A DNA stretch of 64,000 bases from NCBI RefSeq assembly GCF_016464385.1, contig NZ_JADMLH010000001.1, positions 705,431 through 769,430 of the forward strand. The letters run 5' to 3'. Both the position numbers and the translations under genes were made by a program. Origin of the DNA: Nucisporomicrobium flavum. GTDB taxonomy: Bacteria > Actinomycetota > Actinomycetes > Mycobacteriales > Micromonosporaceae. The notes under the pieces are model-generated. The model did no database searches and had not been told where the DNA came from. It worked only from the letters and a program-made list of their open reading frames with translations. Each line of letters starts with the position of its first letter. The stretch's first letter is position 1. This document shows positions 17,210 to 26,950 of the stretch, piece after piece.

Positions 17210-17899
17210 TCAGGCGATGCCGTACGCGATGCCGGTGCCCAGCACGTTGCTGTCGTCGTAGTCGTACTCGAGCTCGTCGACCACGTCCACCACCCCGGCG
17301 ATCTGACGGGTGAGCCGCTTCGCGATGTCCGCCGTGGACCAGCGGTCCACGTGACCCTTGAGCGTGACGAGACCGTCGGCCACGGTCGCCTTGACGGTCA
17401 GCACGTTCTCGGCGAGGTAGATGCGCAGGATGCCCTCCTCGACGTCCCGGCGGATGTCGTCGTCCGGGCGCAGGTGCACCTTGAGCAGGTCGCCGCGGGA
17501 CACGATGCCGACGAGCCGGCCCAGGTCGTCGATGACCGGCAGCCGCTTGACGCCCTCGCGCTCCATCAGCCGCGCGGCGGCGGGGATCGGCGTACCCTTC
17601 AGCACGGTCACCGGCGGGACGCTCATCAGGTCGGCCGCGGTACGGGCATCGGCCTTGACCCGCTCCCCGCGCCGGCGCCGCCCCTCGAACAACCGCGGCT
17701 TCTCGTCGCCGGCGTATTCGATCTTGCGCAGCAGGTCGGCCTCCGACACCACGCCGGTCACCCGCTGGAAGTCGTCCACCACCGGTACGGCACTGAGCCG
17801 GTGCCGGATGAGCAGATCGACCACCGCCCGGTACGGCGCTTCCTCGGGAACTGTGACAACCGACGTGGTCATCACGTCGTCCACATGCCAGTTCTTCAT
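17210..17899 (-). CDS. CBS pair plus BON domain protein (Hrp1-like)
   Basis: 229 aa. Two CBS motifs: WHVDDVMTTSVVTVPEEAPYRAVVDLLIRHRLSAVPVV at the start and DLMSVPPVTVLKGTPIPAAARLMEREGVKRLPVIDDLGRLVGIVSRGDLL in the middle, separated by a basic linker (EGRRRRGERVKAD). A BON domain (about 150-215: VKATVADGLVTLKGHVDRWS) follows. CBS pairs bind adenine nucleotides; BON domains bind membranes or periplasmic partners. M. tuberculosis Hrp1 (Rv2626c) is a DosR-induced CBS-pair protein without BON. ATG at 17899 has AAGGAGG. A near-consensus box ends 53 bp upstream. Two close paralogues lie at 24159 and 47304. Confidence 0.9.
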   Translation of the reverse strand: MKNWHVDDVMTTSVVTVPEEAPYRAVVDLLIRHRLSAVPVVDDFQRVTGVVSEADLLRKIEYAGDEKPRLFEGRRRRGERVKADARTAADLMSVPPVTVLKGTPIPAAARLMEREGVKRLPVIDDLGRLVGIVSRGDLLKVHLRPDDDIRRDVEEGILRIYLAENVLTVKATVADGLVTLKGHVDRWSTADIAKRLTRQIAGVVDVVDELEYDYDDSNVLGTGIAYGIA

Positions 17900-17952
17900 C
17901 AGGAGACCTCCTTGTCGCGTCACCTCCGACGCTAGGAGCCCGGCGGCAGGCC

Positions 17953-17971
17953 GGTCAGGGCCGACAGTCCC
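17953..17971 (-). promoter_or_regulatory. Near-perfect conserved box upstream of CBS-BON gene 1
   Basis: Minus strand reads GGGACTGTCGGCCCTGACC, 53 bp before the ATG. The flanks extend the match (TTT before, GG after). Confidence 0.7.
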
Positions 17972-18019
17972 AAACCCGCGGGACCTCGGCACCACGCCCG
18001 ATCCCGCCCCGGACACGAG

Positions 18020-18054
18020 GAAGGACCGGACGGCGTCCGCTCGTCCGGTCCTTC
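18020..18054 (-). terminator. 13-bp hairpin downstream of a USP gene
   Basis: GAAGGACCGGACG, 9-nt loop, exact reverse complement. It lies 12 bp beyond the stop (18067) of the minus-strand USP gene and upstream of the CBS-BON promoter region, insulating the two. Confidence 0.75.
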
Positions 18055-18066
18055 GGTGCAGTGCGG

Positions 18067-18507
18067 TCAGCGCACGATGACGACGGGGCAGCGGGCGTGC
18101 TGCGCGCAGCGCTGGCTCACCGAGCCGAGCAGCGTCCCGGCGAAGCCGCCGTGGCCGCGGCTGCCCACCACCAGCAGCGGCGCCTCGCGGGCCGCGTCGA
18201 GCAGGACCTGCGCCGGATGGCCGGCCACCACGCTGCGGTGCAGCGGAACGCCGGGGTCGTCGCCGTACGCCGCCTCGAGCGCCGTCTCCAGGATCTCCTT
18301 GGCCGTCACCTCGATGTCCGTGTACGGCACCGCCGGCGGCCCCCAGCCCCACACGGGCGGGAACTCCCAGGCGGTCACGGCGTGGATCCCCGTACCGGTC
18401 AGCCGTGCCTGCGTCAGCGCCCACCGCAACGCGGTCACCGACGCCGGCGACCCGTCCACGCCGACCACGATGTCGTGCCGCGTGCCGGGTTCGAACTCCC
18501 TGGTCAT
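18067..18507 (-). CDS. Universal stress protein, single UspA domain
   Basis: 146 aa, the only one-domain USP in the window. Starts TREFEPGTRHDIVVGVDGSPASVTALRWAL; the C-terminal nucleotide signature GSRGHGGFAGTLLGS is complete. ATG at 18507 is preceded by GGAGGTGAGCGGC; a GTG further upstream is less likely. Single-domain USPs normally dimerise to form the four-domain assembly that tandem USPs make on their own. A box copy ends 55 bp upstream; the divergent NTF2-like gene begins 118 bp away. Confidence 0.88.
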   Translation of the reverse strand: MTREFEPGTRHDIVVGVDGSPASVTALRWALTQARLTGTGIHAVTAWEFPPVWGWGPPAVPYTDIEVTAKEILETALEAAYGDDPGVPLHRSVVAGHPAQVLLDAAREAPLLVVGSRGHGGFAGTLLGSVSQRCAQHARCPVVIVR

Positions 18508-18562
18508 GCCGCTCACCTCCGTACCGGCTCTCACCTGCAGTGTGAGCCGGGCCGGGGCGGCC

Positions 18563-18581
18563 GATCAGGGCCGGACGTCCT
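18563..18581 (-). promoter_or_regulatory. Conserved box upstream of the single-domain USP
   Basis: Minus strand reads AGGACGTCCGGCCCTGATC, 55 bp before the USP ATG. Confidence 0.6.
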
Positions 18582-18625
18582 GTCGCCGGGTGACAACCGG
18601 CGTGGGCAGCGGGCAGGATCCGCTC

Positions 18626-18991
18626 GTGACCTCAGCACCCATCCAGGAACTCCAGCGCGCCTTCGACGAGGCCGAGCTCCGCGCGGACGCCGACGCGCTG
18701 AACGCGTTGCTGGCCGATGACTTCCGGTCCATCGGCGAGCAGGGGTACGTCCTCGACAAGGCCCGGTGGGTCGGCAAGTTCGCCGAGTTCGCCTATGCGA
18801 GCCTGGAGAGCAGCGATGTCGAGGTGTCCTTCTACGGGCACGCCGCCATCGTCCGATGCGTCCAGCGCAGCCGGTCGGTCTGGCGCGGGCAGGAGATGGC
18901 GCTGGCCGTGCGGGTCAGCCAGACCTGGGTCGAGCTTCCCGAGGGCTGGCGGCTGGCCGGCATCCAGTTCAGCCCGCTCGGCGGCGAGTGA
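18626..18991 (+). CDS. NTF2-like (SnoaL/DUF4440) protein
   Basis: 121 aa from GTG 18626. Typical small cone-shaped fold: helix IQELQRAFDEAELRADADALNALLADDFRSIGEQG, then strands VEVSFYGHAAIVRCVQRS and MALAVRVSQTWVELPEGWRLAGIQFSPL. DUF4440 proteins are usually small-ligand binders or isomerase-like enzymes; the substrate cannot be inferred. CAGGAT lies 6 bp before the GTG and there is no Shine-Dalgarno, which fits a leaderless transcript. No conserved box points to it, so it is probably not part of the regulon. Confidence 0.75.
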   Translation: MTSAPIQELQRAFDEAELRADADALNALLADDFRSIGEQGYVLDKARWVGKFAEFAYASLESSDVEVSFYGHAAIVRCVQRSRSVWRGQEMALAVRVSQTWVELPEGWRLAGIQFSPLGGE

Positions 18992-19003
18992 GGCCGGCCG
19001 CGA

Positions 19004-19045
19004 CGGCCGGCCGGCACGCGGCCGGCCGGCACGCGGCCGGCCGGC
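19004..19045. repeat. 15-bp tandem repeat, 2.8 copies
   Basis: Unit CGGCCGGCCGGCACG at 19004-19018 and 19019-19033, with 12 bases of a third copy. Each unit contains self-complementary CCGGCCGG. Located in the short gap between convergent genes, so it may act as a hairpin-forming terminator for both. Confidence 0.7.
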
Positions 19046-19055
19046 GCTGCGACCG

Positions 19056-21521
<2,466 letters not shown>

Positions 21522-21620
21522 AGACGATCTTCTCCCCGTTCGGAACGTCGCCACGCCGGCGACCGTCTCGAGTATCGATGGTCCCGGCCACCGACACACC
21601 GCTTTGCGGTGAAACCTTTG

Positions 21621-22487
21621 TTACCGTCCGCGCGGCGTGCTACGGGGCACGACGAGAACCGGCCGGTACGCGTGGTGCAGCGTAGCCATCGCGACGGAAC
21701 CGAGCACGATCTCCTCCACCGCCGAGCGCCCACGCGAGCCCACCACGAGGACCGCGGCGTCGCGTGAGCGGGCGTACGAGGACAGCGCCCCCGCCGTCGA
21801 CCGGCCGGTGGCGGGCAGGAGGCCGTCGCGGTGCAGCACGGTGACCGCGCGCCCGCTGACCTCGGGGCCGTGCCCCGCGCCGTCCTCCACGGTGACCGGG
21901 ATGATCTCGCGGCCCGCGAACAGGTGACCCGCGGCGACCAGCGCGGCGTGCGCGCCGGCCGACCCGTCCCACCCGATGACGACCGGGCCGGCGGCCAGCG
22001 CGGCGGACTCGGCCGCCAGCAGCGGGTGCGGCACCACCAGCACCGGCCGCCGGGCGTAGTGCACGACCATGTCGGACACGCTGCCGAGCAGCGCCTTGGT
22101 GCCGCCCAGCCCGCGCGAGCCCACCACGAGCAGGTCGGCGTCGAGCTTGTCGGCCAGCTCCGCGAACTGCACGCCGTCGCCGCCGTACGTGCGCTCGACG
22201 ACCGCCTCGGCCTCCCAGCCGGCGGCGCCGGCGAGCACGACGCCGGTGCGCGCGATGCGCTCGGCCTCCCGGACTCCCTCGCGCTCGACCGCCTCGACGA
22301 ACCGGTCCACCCCGGCGGTACCGGTCCACAGCCGCCGCCGCAGCGTGTCGCTGGCGAACGGGGGCGTCCACAGGTGGACGATGCCCGCGTGCGCGGCCGG
22401 GAACAGCACCGCTCCCACGTCGATGGCGGCCGTGGCCGCCGGGGAGCCGTCGAAGCCGAGGATCAGTCGAGCTGCGTGTCCGGTCAT
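21621..22487 (-). CDS. Universal stress protein, tandem UspA domains
   Basis: 288 aa, ATG at 22487 (TGGAACC upstream, weak). Starts TGHAARLILGFDGSPAATAA. Signatures GSRGLGGTKALLGS (one residue shorter than usual in the spacer) and GSRGRSAVEEIVLGS. Between them is a segment with VVHYARRPVLVVPHP. It is more diverged from the other USPs in the window than they are from one another. A box copy ends 31 bp before the ATG; the Acg nitroreductase at 22692 is divergent, 204 bp away. Confidence 0.85.
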   Translation of the reverse strand: MTGHAARLILGFDGSPAATAAIDVGAVLFPAAHAGIVHLWTPPFASDTLRRRLWTGTAGVDRFVEAVEREGVREAERIARTGVVLAGAAGWEAEAVVERTYGGDGVQFAELADKLDADLLVVGSRGLGGTKALLGSVSDMVVHYARRPVLVVPHPLLAAESAALAAGPVVIGWDGSAGAHAALVAAGHLFAGREIIPVTVEDGAGHGPEVSGRAVTVLHRDGLLPATGRSTAGALSSYARSRDAAVLVVGSRGRSAVEEIVLGSVAMATLHHAYRPVLVVPRSTPRGR

Positions 22488-22518
22488 GGTTCCAGCGTCG
22501 CTCGCGCGGCGCGGGCGG

Positions 22519-22537
22519 GCCCAGGGCCGAAAGTCCA
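22519..22537 (-). promoter_or_regulatory. Conserved box upstream of a tandem USP
   Basis: Minus strand reads TGGACTTTCGGCCCTGGGC, ending 31 bp before the ATG. The nitroreductase on the other side has only a degenerate GGGAC-containing sequence (22617-22635), 56 bp before its start. Confidence 0.6.
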
Positions 22538-22691
22538 TGCCGGCCGGTTCCCGCAGCCCGGTCACGGCACGCTCGCCGCAGGTCCCGCGGGAAGGGGCCG
22601 GACGACTCTGATCTCCGGGACGGCGCGGCGGCGACGCTGGCGGCAGAACGTCGCGAAACACCCGAACACCGAAAACGAGGAGGCGGCGATG

Positions 22692-23690
22692 ATGGCCACG
22701 TCCGCTACCGCTGTCCGTACCGCTCTGAGCAGGGCGGCCCGCGCCGCGCTGCTCGCGCCGTCGGTCTTCAACACCCAGCCGTGGCAGTGGCTGCTCTCCG
22801 GCGACACCCTCACGCTGCGCGCCGATCACAGCCGGCAGCTGCCCGACACCGACCCGGACGGCCGGCTGCTGCTGCTCAGCTGCGGCGCCGCGCTGCACCA
22901 CGCGCGGACCGCGCTGGCCGCCGAGGGCTGGACGCCCGTCGTGCGGCGGCTGCCCGATGCGGCCGACCCCGACCTGCTGGCCGTGGTGCAGATCGGCGAG
23001 CGCGGCGCACCGGACCCGCACGCCCGGACGCTCACCGAGGCGATGCCGCGGCGCCGTACGGACCGGCGGCCCTTCGACGACGTGCCGGTGCCGCGGCAGA
23101 CCCTGACGACGCTGCGCCGGCTGGTCTGGCTGGAGGGCGCGTACCTGCACCTCGTACGCCCGGACCAGGTGCCGCTGCTGGCCGCCTCGGAGGAGCTGGC
23201 CGCCGACGCGGAGACCTCGGACCGCGACTACCGCGCGGAGCTCGACGCGTGGACGCACCGGCCGGCGGGCAGCGGCGACGGGATCCCCGCGGAGACCTCC
23301 GTGCACCCGACCCGCCGCCCGGTGCCCGTACGCGACTTCGACCCCGACGGCGGCGCGGACCTCGACCCGGGACCGGGCACCGACCGCGGGGCCGCGTACG
23401 CGGTCCTGTTCGGCCTGGCGCACCGCCCCCTGGACCTGCTGCGCGGCGGCGAGGCGTTGTCGGCGTTGCTGCTGGAGGCCACCGCGTGCGGCCTGGCCAC
23501 CGCACCGCTGAGCGACGCGGTCGAGGTCAGCTGGCCCCGCAACCTGCTGCGCGCGATGCTCGGCGGGCCGGGCGAGCCCTTCCTCGTCATCCGGCTCGGC
23601 CACCGCGCTGCCGACTCCGAGCTGCCGCCGGTGCCGCGCCGGCCGGCAGCCGAGGTGATCTCGTCGGTCCCGCAGCTGCCGATCCGGTGA
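22692..23690 (+). CDS. Acg-family nitroreductase-like protein (copy 1)
   Basis: 332 aa from the second of two adjacent ATGs (22689 or 22692). The Acg signature APSVFNTQPWQW opens the FMN-fold domain; further hallmarks are DPDGRLLLLSCGAALHHARTALA, PRRRTDRRPF and GEALSALLLEATACGLATAPLSDAVE. Acg (Rv2032) is related to flavin nitroreductases, but its lid covers the flavin pocket and it may sequester FMN rather than reduce substrates; it is strongly DosR-induced. About 60-70 percent alike by eye to the copy at 25952 and clearly more distant from the third at 26947. Confidence 0.9.
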   Translation: MATSATAVRTALSRAARAALLAPSVFNTQPWQWLLSGDTLTLRADHSRQLPDTDPDGRLLLLSCGAALHHARTALAAEGWTPVVRRLPDAADPDLLAVVQIGERGAPDPHARTLTEAMPRRRTDRRPFDDVPVPRQTLTTLRRLVWLEGAYLHLVRPDQVPLLAASEELAADAETSDRDYRAELDAWTHRPAGSGDGIPAETSVHPTRRPVPVRDFDPDGGADLDPGPGTDRGAAYAVLFGLAHRPLDLLRGGEALSALLLEATACGLATAPLSDAVEVSWPRNLLRAMLGGPGEPFLVIRLGHRAADSELPPVPRRPAAEVISSVPQLPIR

Positions 23691-23719
23691 TCGGGCGCGG
23701 TACCGTTCGAAGGCGGTCC

Positions 23720-23773
23720 ATGCGACGAGTGAGGTTATGGACGAGTGAGGTGATGACGGTGCACCCGATCTAG
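23720..23773 (+). other. 17-codon open frame resembling a CBS domain start
   Basis: Encodes MRRVRLWTSEVMTVHPI then TAG. The segment LWTSEVMTV looks like the beginning of the window's CBS-BON proteins (LWRVDDVMT, TWTVDDVMT). There is no good ribosome binding site. It may be the remnant of a lost CBS gene, a leader peptide, or chance. Confidence 0.25.
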
Positions 23774-23817
23774 TGACCGCCCCGGCCCGGGGCGTCACGG
23801 AGCCGGAAGGTGCCCGT

Positions 23818-24111
23818 ATGAGCAGGACCGACAAGACCCGCCCCCGGTGGGTGCAGCTGGCCGACGTCCCGATGGTGACGTGCGTTCCCCGTCATGACCA
23901 TCGGTTCGGCCCGTGCACGCTGCCGGAGCGGGTCACCCCGGACGGCATGGCGCGTGACGGCCGCTGCCGCTGGGGTGCCACCGCGTGGAACTGGTTTCGT
24001 CGCTACGACAACGACGGATACCGCGAGTGGAGCCACATCAAGCGCACGGAGCGCCGCCGCAGCCGCCACCAGGCGCGCCATGAGTTGCGCGCCCATCGCT
24101 GGGTGGACTGA
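23818..24111 (+). CDS. Small hypothetical basic protein
   Basis: 97 aa, ATG behind GGAAGG. Features: CVPRHDHRFGPCTLPERV, RDGRCRWGATAWNWFRRYDNDGYREW and a very basic tail (KRTERRRSRHQARHELRAHRW). Three Cys and several His could bind a metal, and the tail could bind nucleic acid, but the family is not recognised. A bidirectional hairpin follows. No conserved box upstream. Confidence 0.55.
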   Translation: MSRTDKTRPRWVQLADVPMVTCVPRHDHRFGPCTLPERVTPDGMARDGRCRWGATAWNWFRRYDNDGYREWSHIKRTERRRSRHQARHELRAHRWVD

Positions 24112-24118
24112 TCTGAAA

Positions 24119-24142
24119 GAGGCCGGCAGAGCTGCCGGCCTC
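24119..24142. terminator. 10-bp hairpin between convergent genes
   Basis: GAGGCCGGCA, loop GAGC, TGCCGGCCTC; 7 bp after the small basic protein gene and 16 bp from the stop of the CBS-BON gene on the other strand. Confidence 0.7.
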
Positions 24143-24158
24143 CTCGTCGCGTACGGGG

Positions 24159-24851
24159 TCAGGCGACGCCGAACGGCGTACCCAGATCCGAGCCGACCAT
24201 CATGCTGTCGTCCACGTCGTACGTGAGCCCGTCGGCGACGCCCACGACGCCCGGCACCTGGCGGGCCAGCGAGGCGATCCGCTCGGCGGCCGACCGGAAG
24301 TGCACCCGTCCGCGCAGCGTCACCACGCCGTCCCGGGTCTCCACGCGGACCGTGGCGTCCGGGGCGCCGAGCGCGTGCGGCAGGATCTCGTCCACCACGT
24401 CGCGGCGGATGTCCTCGTCGATGCGCAGGTGCACCTTGAGCAGGTCGCCGCGGGAGACGATGCCGATCAACCGGCCCAGCTCGTCCTCGACCGGCAGGCG
24501 CTTGACCTGGGCCTGGTGCATCCGGCGGGCGGCAGCCGCGACGGACAGCGACGGCAGGACCGTCACCACCGGGGAGGTCATCACGTCCCCGGCCGTCCGC
24601 GCCCCGGCCTTGGCCTGCTCGGCGCGGCGCCGGCGGCCCAGGACGAGCCGTGGTTCCCCTCCGGCCGCCTCGACCTTGTGCATCAGGTCGGCCTCCGACA
24701 CGATCCCGACCACCCGCTGGAACCGGGTGACCACCGGCACGGCACTCACCCGCCGGCTGATCAGCAGATCCACCACAGCCCGGTACGGCGTGCCGGTCTG
24801 GACCGCGACGACGTCTCTGGTCATCACGTCGTCCACCCGCCACAGTCTCAT
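24159..24851 (-). CDS. CBS pair plus BON domain protein (Hrp1-like), copy 2
   Basis: 230 aa, ATG at 24851. CBS1: RLWRVDDVMTRDVVAVQTGTPYRAVVDLLISRRVSAVPVV; basic linker LGRRRRAEQAKAGART; CBS2: DVMTSPVVTVLPSLSVAAAARRMHQAQVKRLPVEDELGRLIGIVSRGDLLKVH; BON from about residue 155 (VRVETRDGVVTLRGRVHF). The order and linker match copies 1 and 3, showing local paralogy. It is divergent from the USP at 25002; the 150-bp gap has a box pointing to this gene, 51 bp upstream. Confidence 0.9.
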   Translation of the reverse strand: MRLWRVDDVMTRDVVAVQTGTPYRAVVDLLISRRVSAVPVVTRFQRVVGIVSEADLMHKVEAAGGEPRLVLGRRRRAEQAKAGARTAGDVMTSPVVTVLPSLSVAAAARRMHQAQVKRLPVEDELGRLIGIVSRGDLLKVHLRIDEDIRRDVVDEILPHALGAPDATVRVETRDGVVTLRGRVHFRSAAERIASLARQVPGVVGVADGLTYDVDDSMMVGSDLGTPFGVA

Positions 24852-24902
24852 GGCGTTCCTCCTTCTGTTCCACCTCCGACGCTACGGCGACCAGGTGTCG
24901 GA

Positions 24903-24921
24903 CGTCAGGGCCGACAGGCCC
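24903..24921 (-). promoter_or_regulatory. Conserved box upstream of CBS-BON gene 2
   Basis: Minus strand reads GGGCCTGTCGGCCCTGACG, 51 bp before the ATG. The divergent USP at 25002 has no separate clear copy, so the site may serve both. Confidence 0.65.
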
Positions 24922-25001
24922 GCCGGGGCGGGACCGGCTGCCCCTGTCCCGCGGCGGCGGGGCGGCCGACGATGAGGGGAGCCGGCGCAAAGGAGCACGC
25001 C

Positions 25002-25898
25002 ATGGCACGGAACGACATCGTCGTGGGCACCGACGGCACGATGGCCGGGGCGGCGGCGGTGCGGTGGGCGGCCGCGGAGGCCGCGCGGCGCAACGTCCTG
25101 CTGCGCATCGTGCACTGCTTCGACTGGGACTACGACTCGTCGCGGCAGGGCTGCAGCAGCGGGTCGGCCGACGCCGCCCGGCAGCTCGCCGACGCGGTCA
25201 CCTCCGCCGCCCTGCACCAGGCCCGGGCCGTCGCGCCGGGTATCTGGCTGGAGGCGGACGCGCTGATCGGCGACGCGGCGTCGCACCTCGTCGAGGTCTC
25301 CGACACCGTCGCGCTCGTGGTCGTCGGCAGCCGCAGCCGCGGCGGGCTCGCCGGGCTGCTGCTGGGATCGGTGAGCCGGCGCGTCGCCGTGCACGCCTCC
25401 TGCCCGGTCGTCGTCGTGCGGGGCCGGGAAGACCTCGGCGACGGGCCGGTCGCCGCCGGCGTCGACCTCTCGGCGCGCGGGGAGCTGGTGCTGCAGCAGG
25501 CGTACGAGACCGCCGAGGCGCTCGGCTCCGAGCTGCGCGTGGTGCACAGCTGCACCCCGGCCGTCACACCGTGGGTGGGCACCGTGCCGGCGGCGGCCCC
25601 GGCGTACTTCGACGACGACGGGGAACGGGAGCGCCTGCACACCGTGGTGGGCCCGTGGCAGGACAAGTTCCCGCAGGTCAGCACCACCCTCACCATGTCG
25701 CACCAGCCCGCCGCGGGCGCCCTCGCCGCGGCCTCCCGGCAGGCGCGCCTGCTGGTCGTGGGCAGCCACGGGCACGGCACGGTCGCGGGCACGCTGCTCG
25801 GCTCGACCAGCCTGTCCCTGCTCCACCACGCGGACTGCCCGGTGCTGGTGGTCCGTACCCGCGGCATGGGCCCGTCATCCCGGGACTTTCGGCCCTGA
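25002..25898 (+). CDS. Universal stress protein, tandem UspA domains
   Basis: 298 aa, ATG behind AAAGGAG. Starts ARNDIVVGTDGTMAGAAAVRWAA. Signatures GSRSRGGLAGLLLGS and GSHGHGTVAGTLLGS are both complete. The final codons (…RDFRP, stop) overlap the conserved box that serves the next gene, so the coding end and the regulatory site share bases. First gene of a plus-strand run USP, Acg, Acg, SHOCT, DUF4389, each new transcription unit having its own box. Confidence 0.9.
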   Translation: MARNDIVVGTDGTMAGAAAVRWAAAEAARRNVLLRIVHCFDWDYDSSRQGCSSGSADAARQLADAVTSAALHQARAVAPGIWLEADALIGDAASHLVEVSDTVALVVVGSRSRGGLAGLLLGSVSRRVAVHASCPVVVVRGREDLGDGPVAAGVDLSARGELVLQQAYETAEALGSELRVVHSCTPAVTPWVGTVPAAAPAYFDDDGERERLHTVVGPWQDKFPQVSTTLTMSHQPAAGALAAASRQARLLVVGSHGHGTVAGTLLGSTSLSLLHHADCPVLVVRTRGMGPSSRDFRP

Positions 25899-25900
25899 CC
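25882..25900 (+). promoter_or_regulatory. Best copy of the conserved box, overlapping a stop codon
   Basis: Reads GGGACTTTCGGCCCTGACC, the reference copy. It spans the last five codons and the TGA (25896-25898) of the USP gene and ends 51 bp before the Acg ATG. Confidence 0.75.
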
Positions 25901-25951
25901 TGCGGGTGACCGCCCCGGCACGGTGTGAGAAGAAGGCAGGAGGTTCCCACC

Positions 25952-26950
25952 ATGACCACACGAAACGACCGGCCGGCCCGTTCGGACGCCGCCGAGGCGC
26001 TCGAGGCCGCGGCCCGCGTGTCCCTGCATGCGCCGTCCGTCTTCAACACCCAGCCGTGGCGCTGGCGCCTCACCGGCGACACCCTCGCGCTGTACGCCGA
26101 CTCCTCCCGCGCGCTGCGCGCCACCGACCCCGACGGGCGGCTGCTGCTGCTCAGCTGCGGCGCCGCGCTGCACCACGCCCGGGTGGCCCTGGCCGCCGCC
26201 GGCTGGACCGCGCACGTCGTACGGCGGCCCGAGGGCGGCGAGCCGGACCTGCTCGCGCTGGTCACGGTCACCGGCCGGCAGGCGCCCGACCCCGAGGCCG
26301 GGCGTCTGGTCGAGGCGGTGCCCCGGCGGCGCACCGACCGGCGCGCCTACTCCGAGCGGGGCGTGCCCGAGCAGACCCTGAACGAGCTGCGCCGCACGGT
26401 CGAGGGCGAGGGGGCGTACCTGCACGTCGTGCGACGCGACCAGATGCCGATGCTGGCCACCTCGACCGCGCACGCCGCGAACGCCGAGCTGCAGGACTCC
26501 GCGTACCGGGAGGAGCTGCAGCAGTGGACGCACCGGCCGCAGGGCAGCGGCGACGGCGTTCCCGCCGCGACCGCGGTCCGGCAGGGACCCCGCCGGGTGC
26601 CGGTGCGCGACTACGCGCCCGGCGAGACCCCCGGGCTGCCGGTCGGCGACGGCTTCGACCTGGGCGCCGCCTACGTCGTGCTGTTCGGGCTCACCGAGGG
26701 GCCCGAGGACCTGCTGCGCGGCGGTGAGGCTCTGTCCGCGCTGCTGCTGGGCGCCACCGCGGAAGGGCTGGCGACCGCGCCGCTGAGCGACACCATCGAG
26801 GTGGAGTGGCCGCGCCGGCTGCTGACCGACCTGCTCGCGGGCGTCGGCGTCCCCTACGTCGTCGTGCGCCTGGGCTACGGCGACACCACCGAACCCCTGC
26901 CGCCGGCGCCGCGCCGGCGGGCCGAGGACGTCATCGAGGTCCAGCCATGA
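25952..26950 (+). CDS. Acg-family nitroreductase-like protein (copy 2)
   Basis: 332 aa, ATG with AGGAGG 8 bp upstream. Same build as copy 1: HAPSVFNTQPWRW, DPDGRLLLLSCGAALHHARVALA, PRRRTDRRAYSERGV, QWTHRPQGSGDGVPAAT and GEALSALLLGATAEGLATAPLSDTIEVEW. It overlaps copy 3 by the ATGA of its stop, so the two are translationally coupled and may form a heterodimer, the usual nitroreductase state being a dimer. Preceded by the best box in the window. Confidence 0.92.
   Translation: MTTRNDRPARSDAAEALEAAARVSLHAPSVFNTQPWRWRLTGDTLALYADSSRALRATDPDGRLLLLSCGAALHHARVALAAAGWTAHVVRRPEGGEPDLLALVTVTGRQAPDPEAGRLVEAVPRRRTDRRAYSERGVPEQTLNELRRTVEGEGAYLHVVRRDQMPMLATSTAHAANAELQDSAYREELQQWTHRPQGSGDGVPAATAVRQGPRRVPVRDYAPGETPGLPVGDGFDLGAAYVVLFGLTEGPEDLLRGGEALSALLLGATAEGLATAPLSDTIEVEWPRRLLTDLLAGVGVPYVVVRLGYGDTTEPLPPAPRRRAEDVIEVQP

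Noticed and set aside
18992..19050. GGCCGGCC-rich repeat as a CRISPR-like or origin element
   Set aside because: Only 2.8 copies of 15 bp with no spacers; best seen as a short tandem repeat or terminator between convergent genes.
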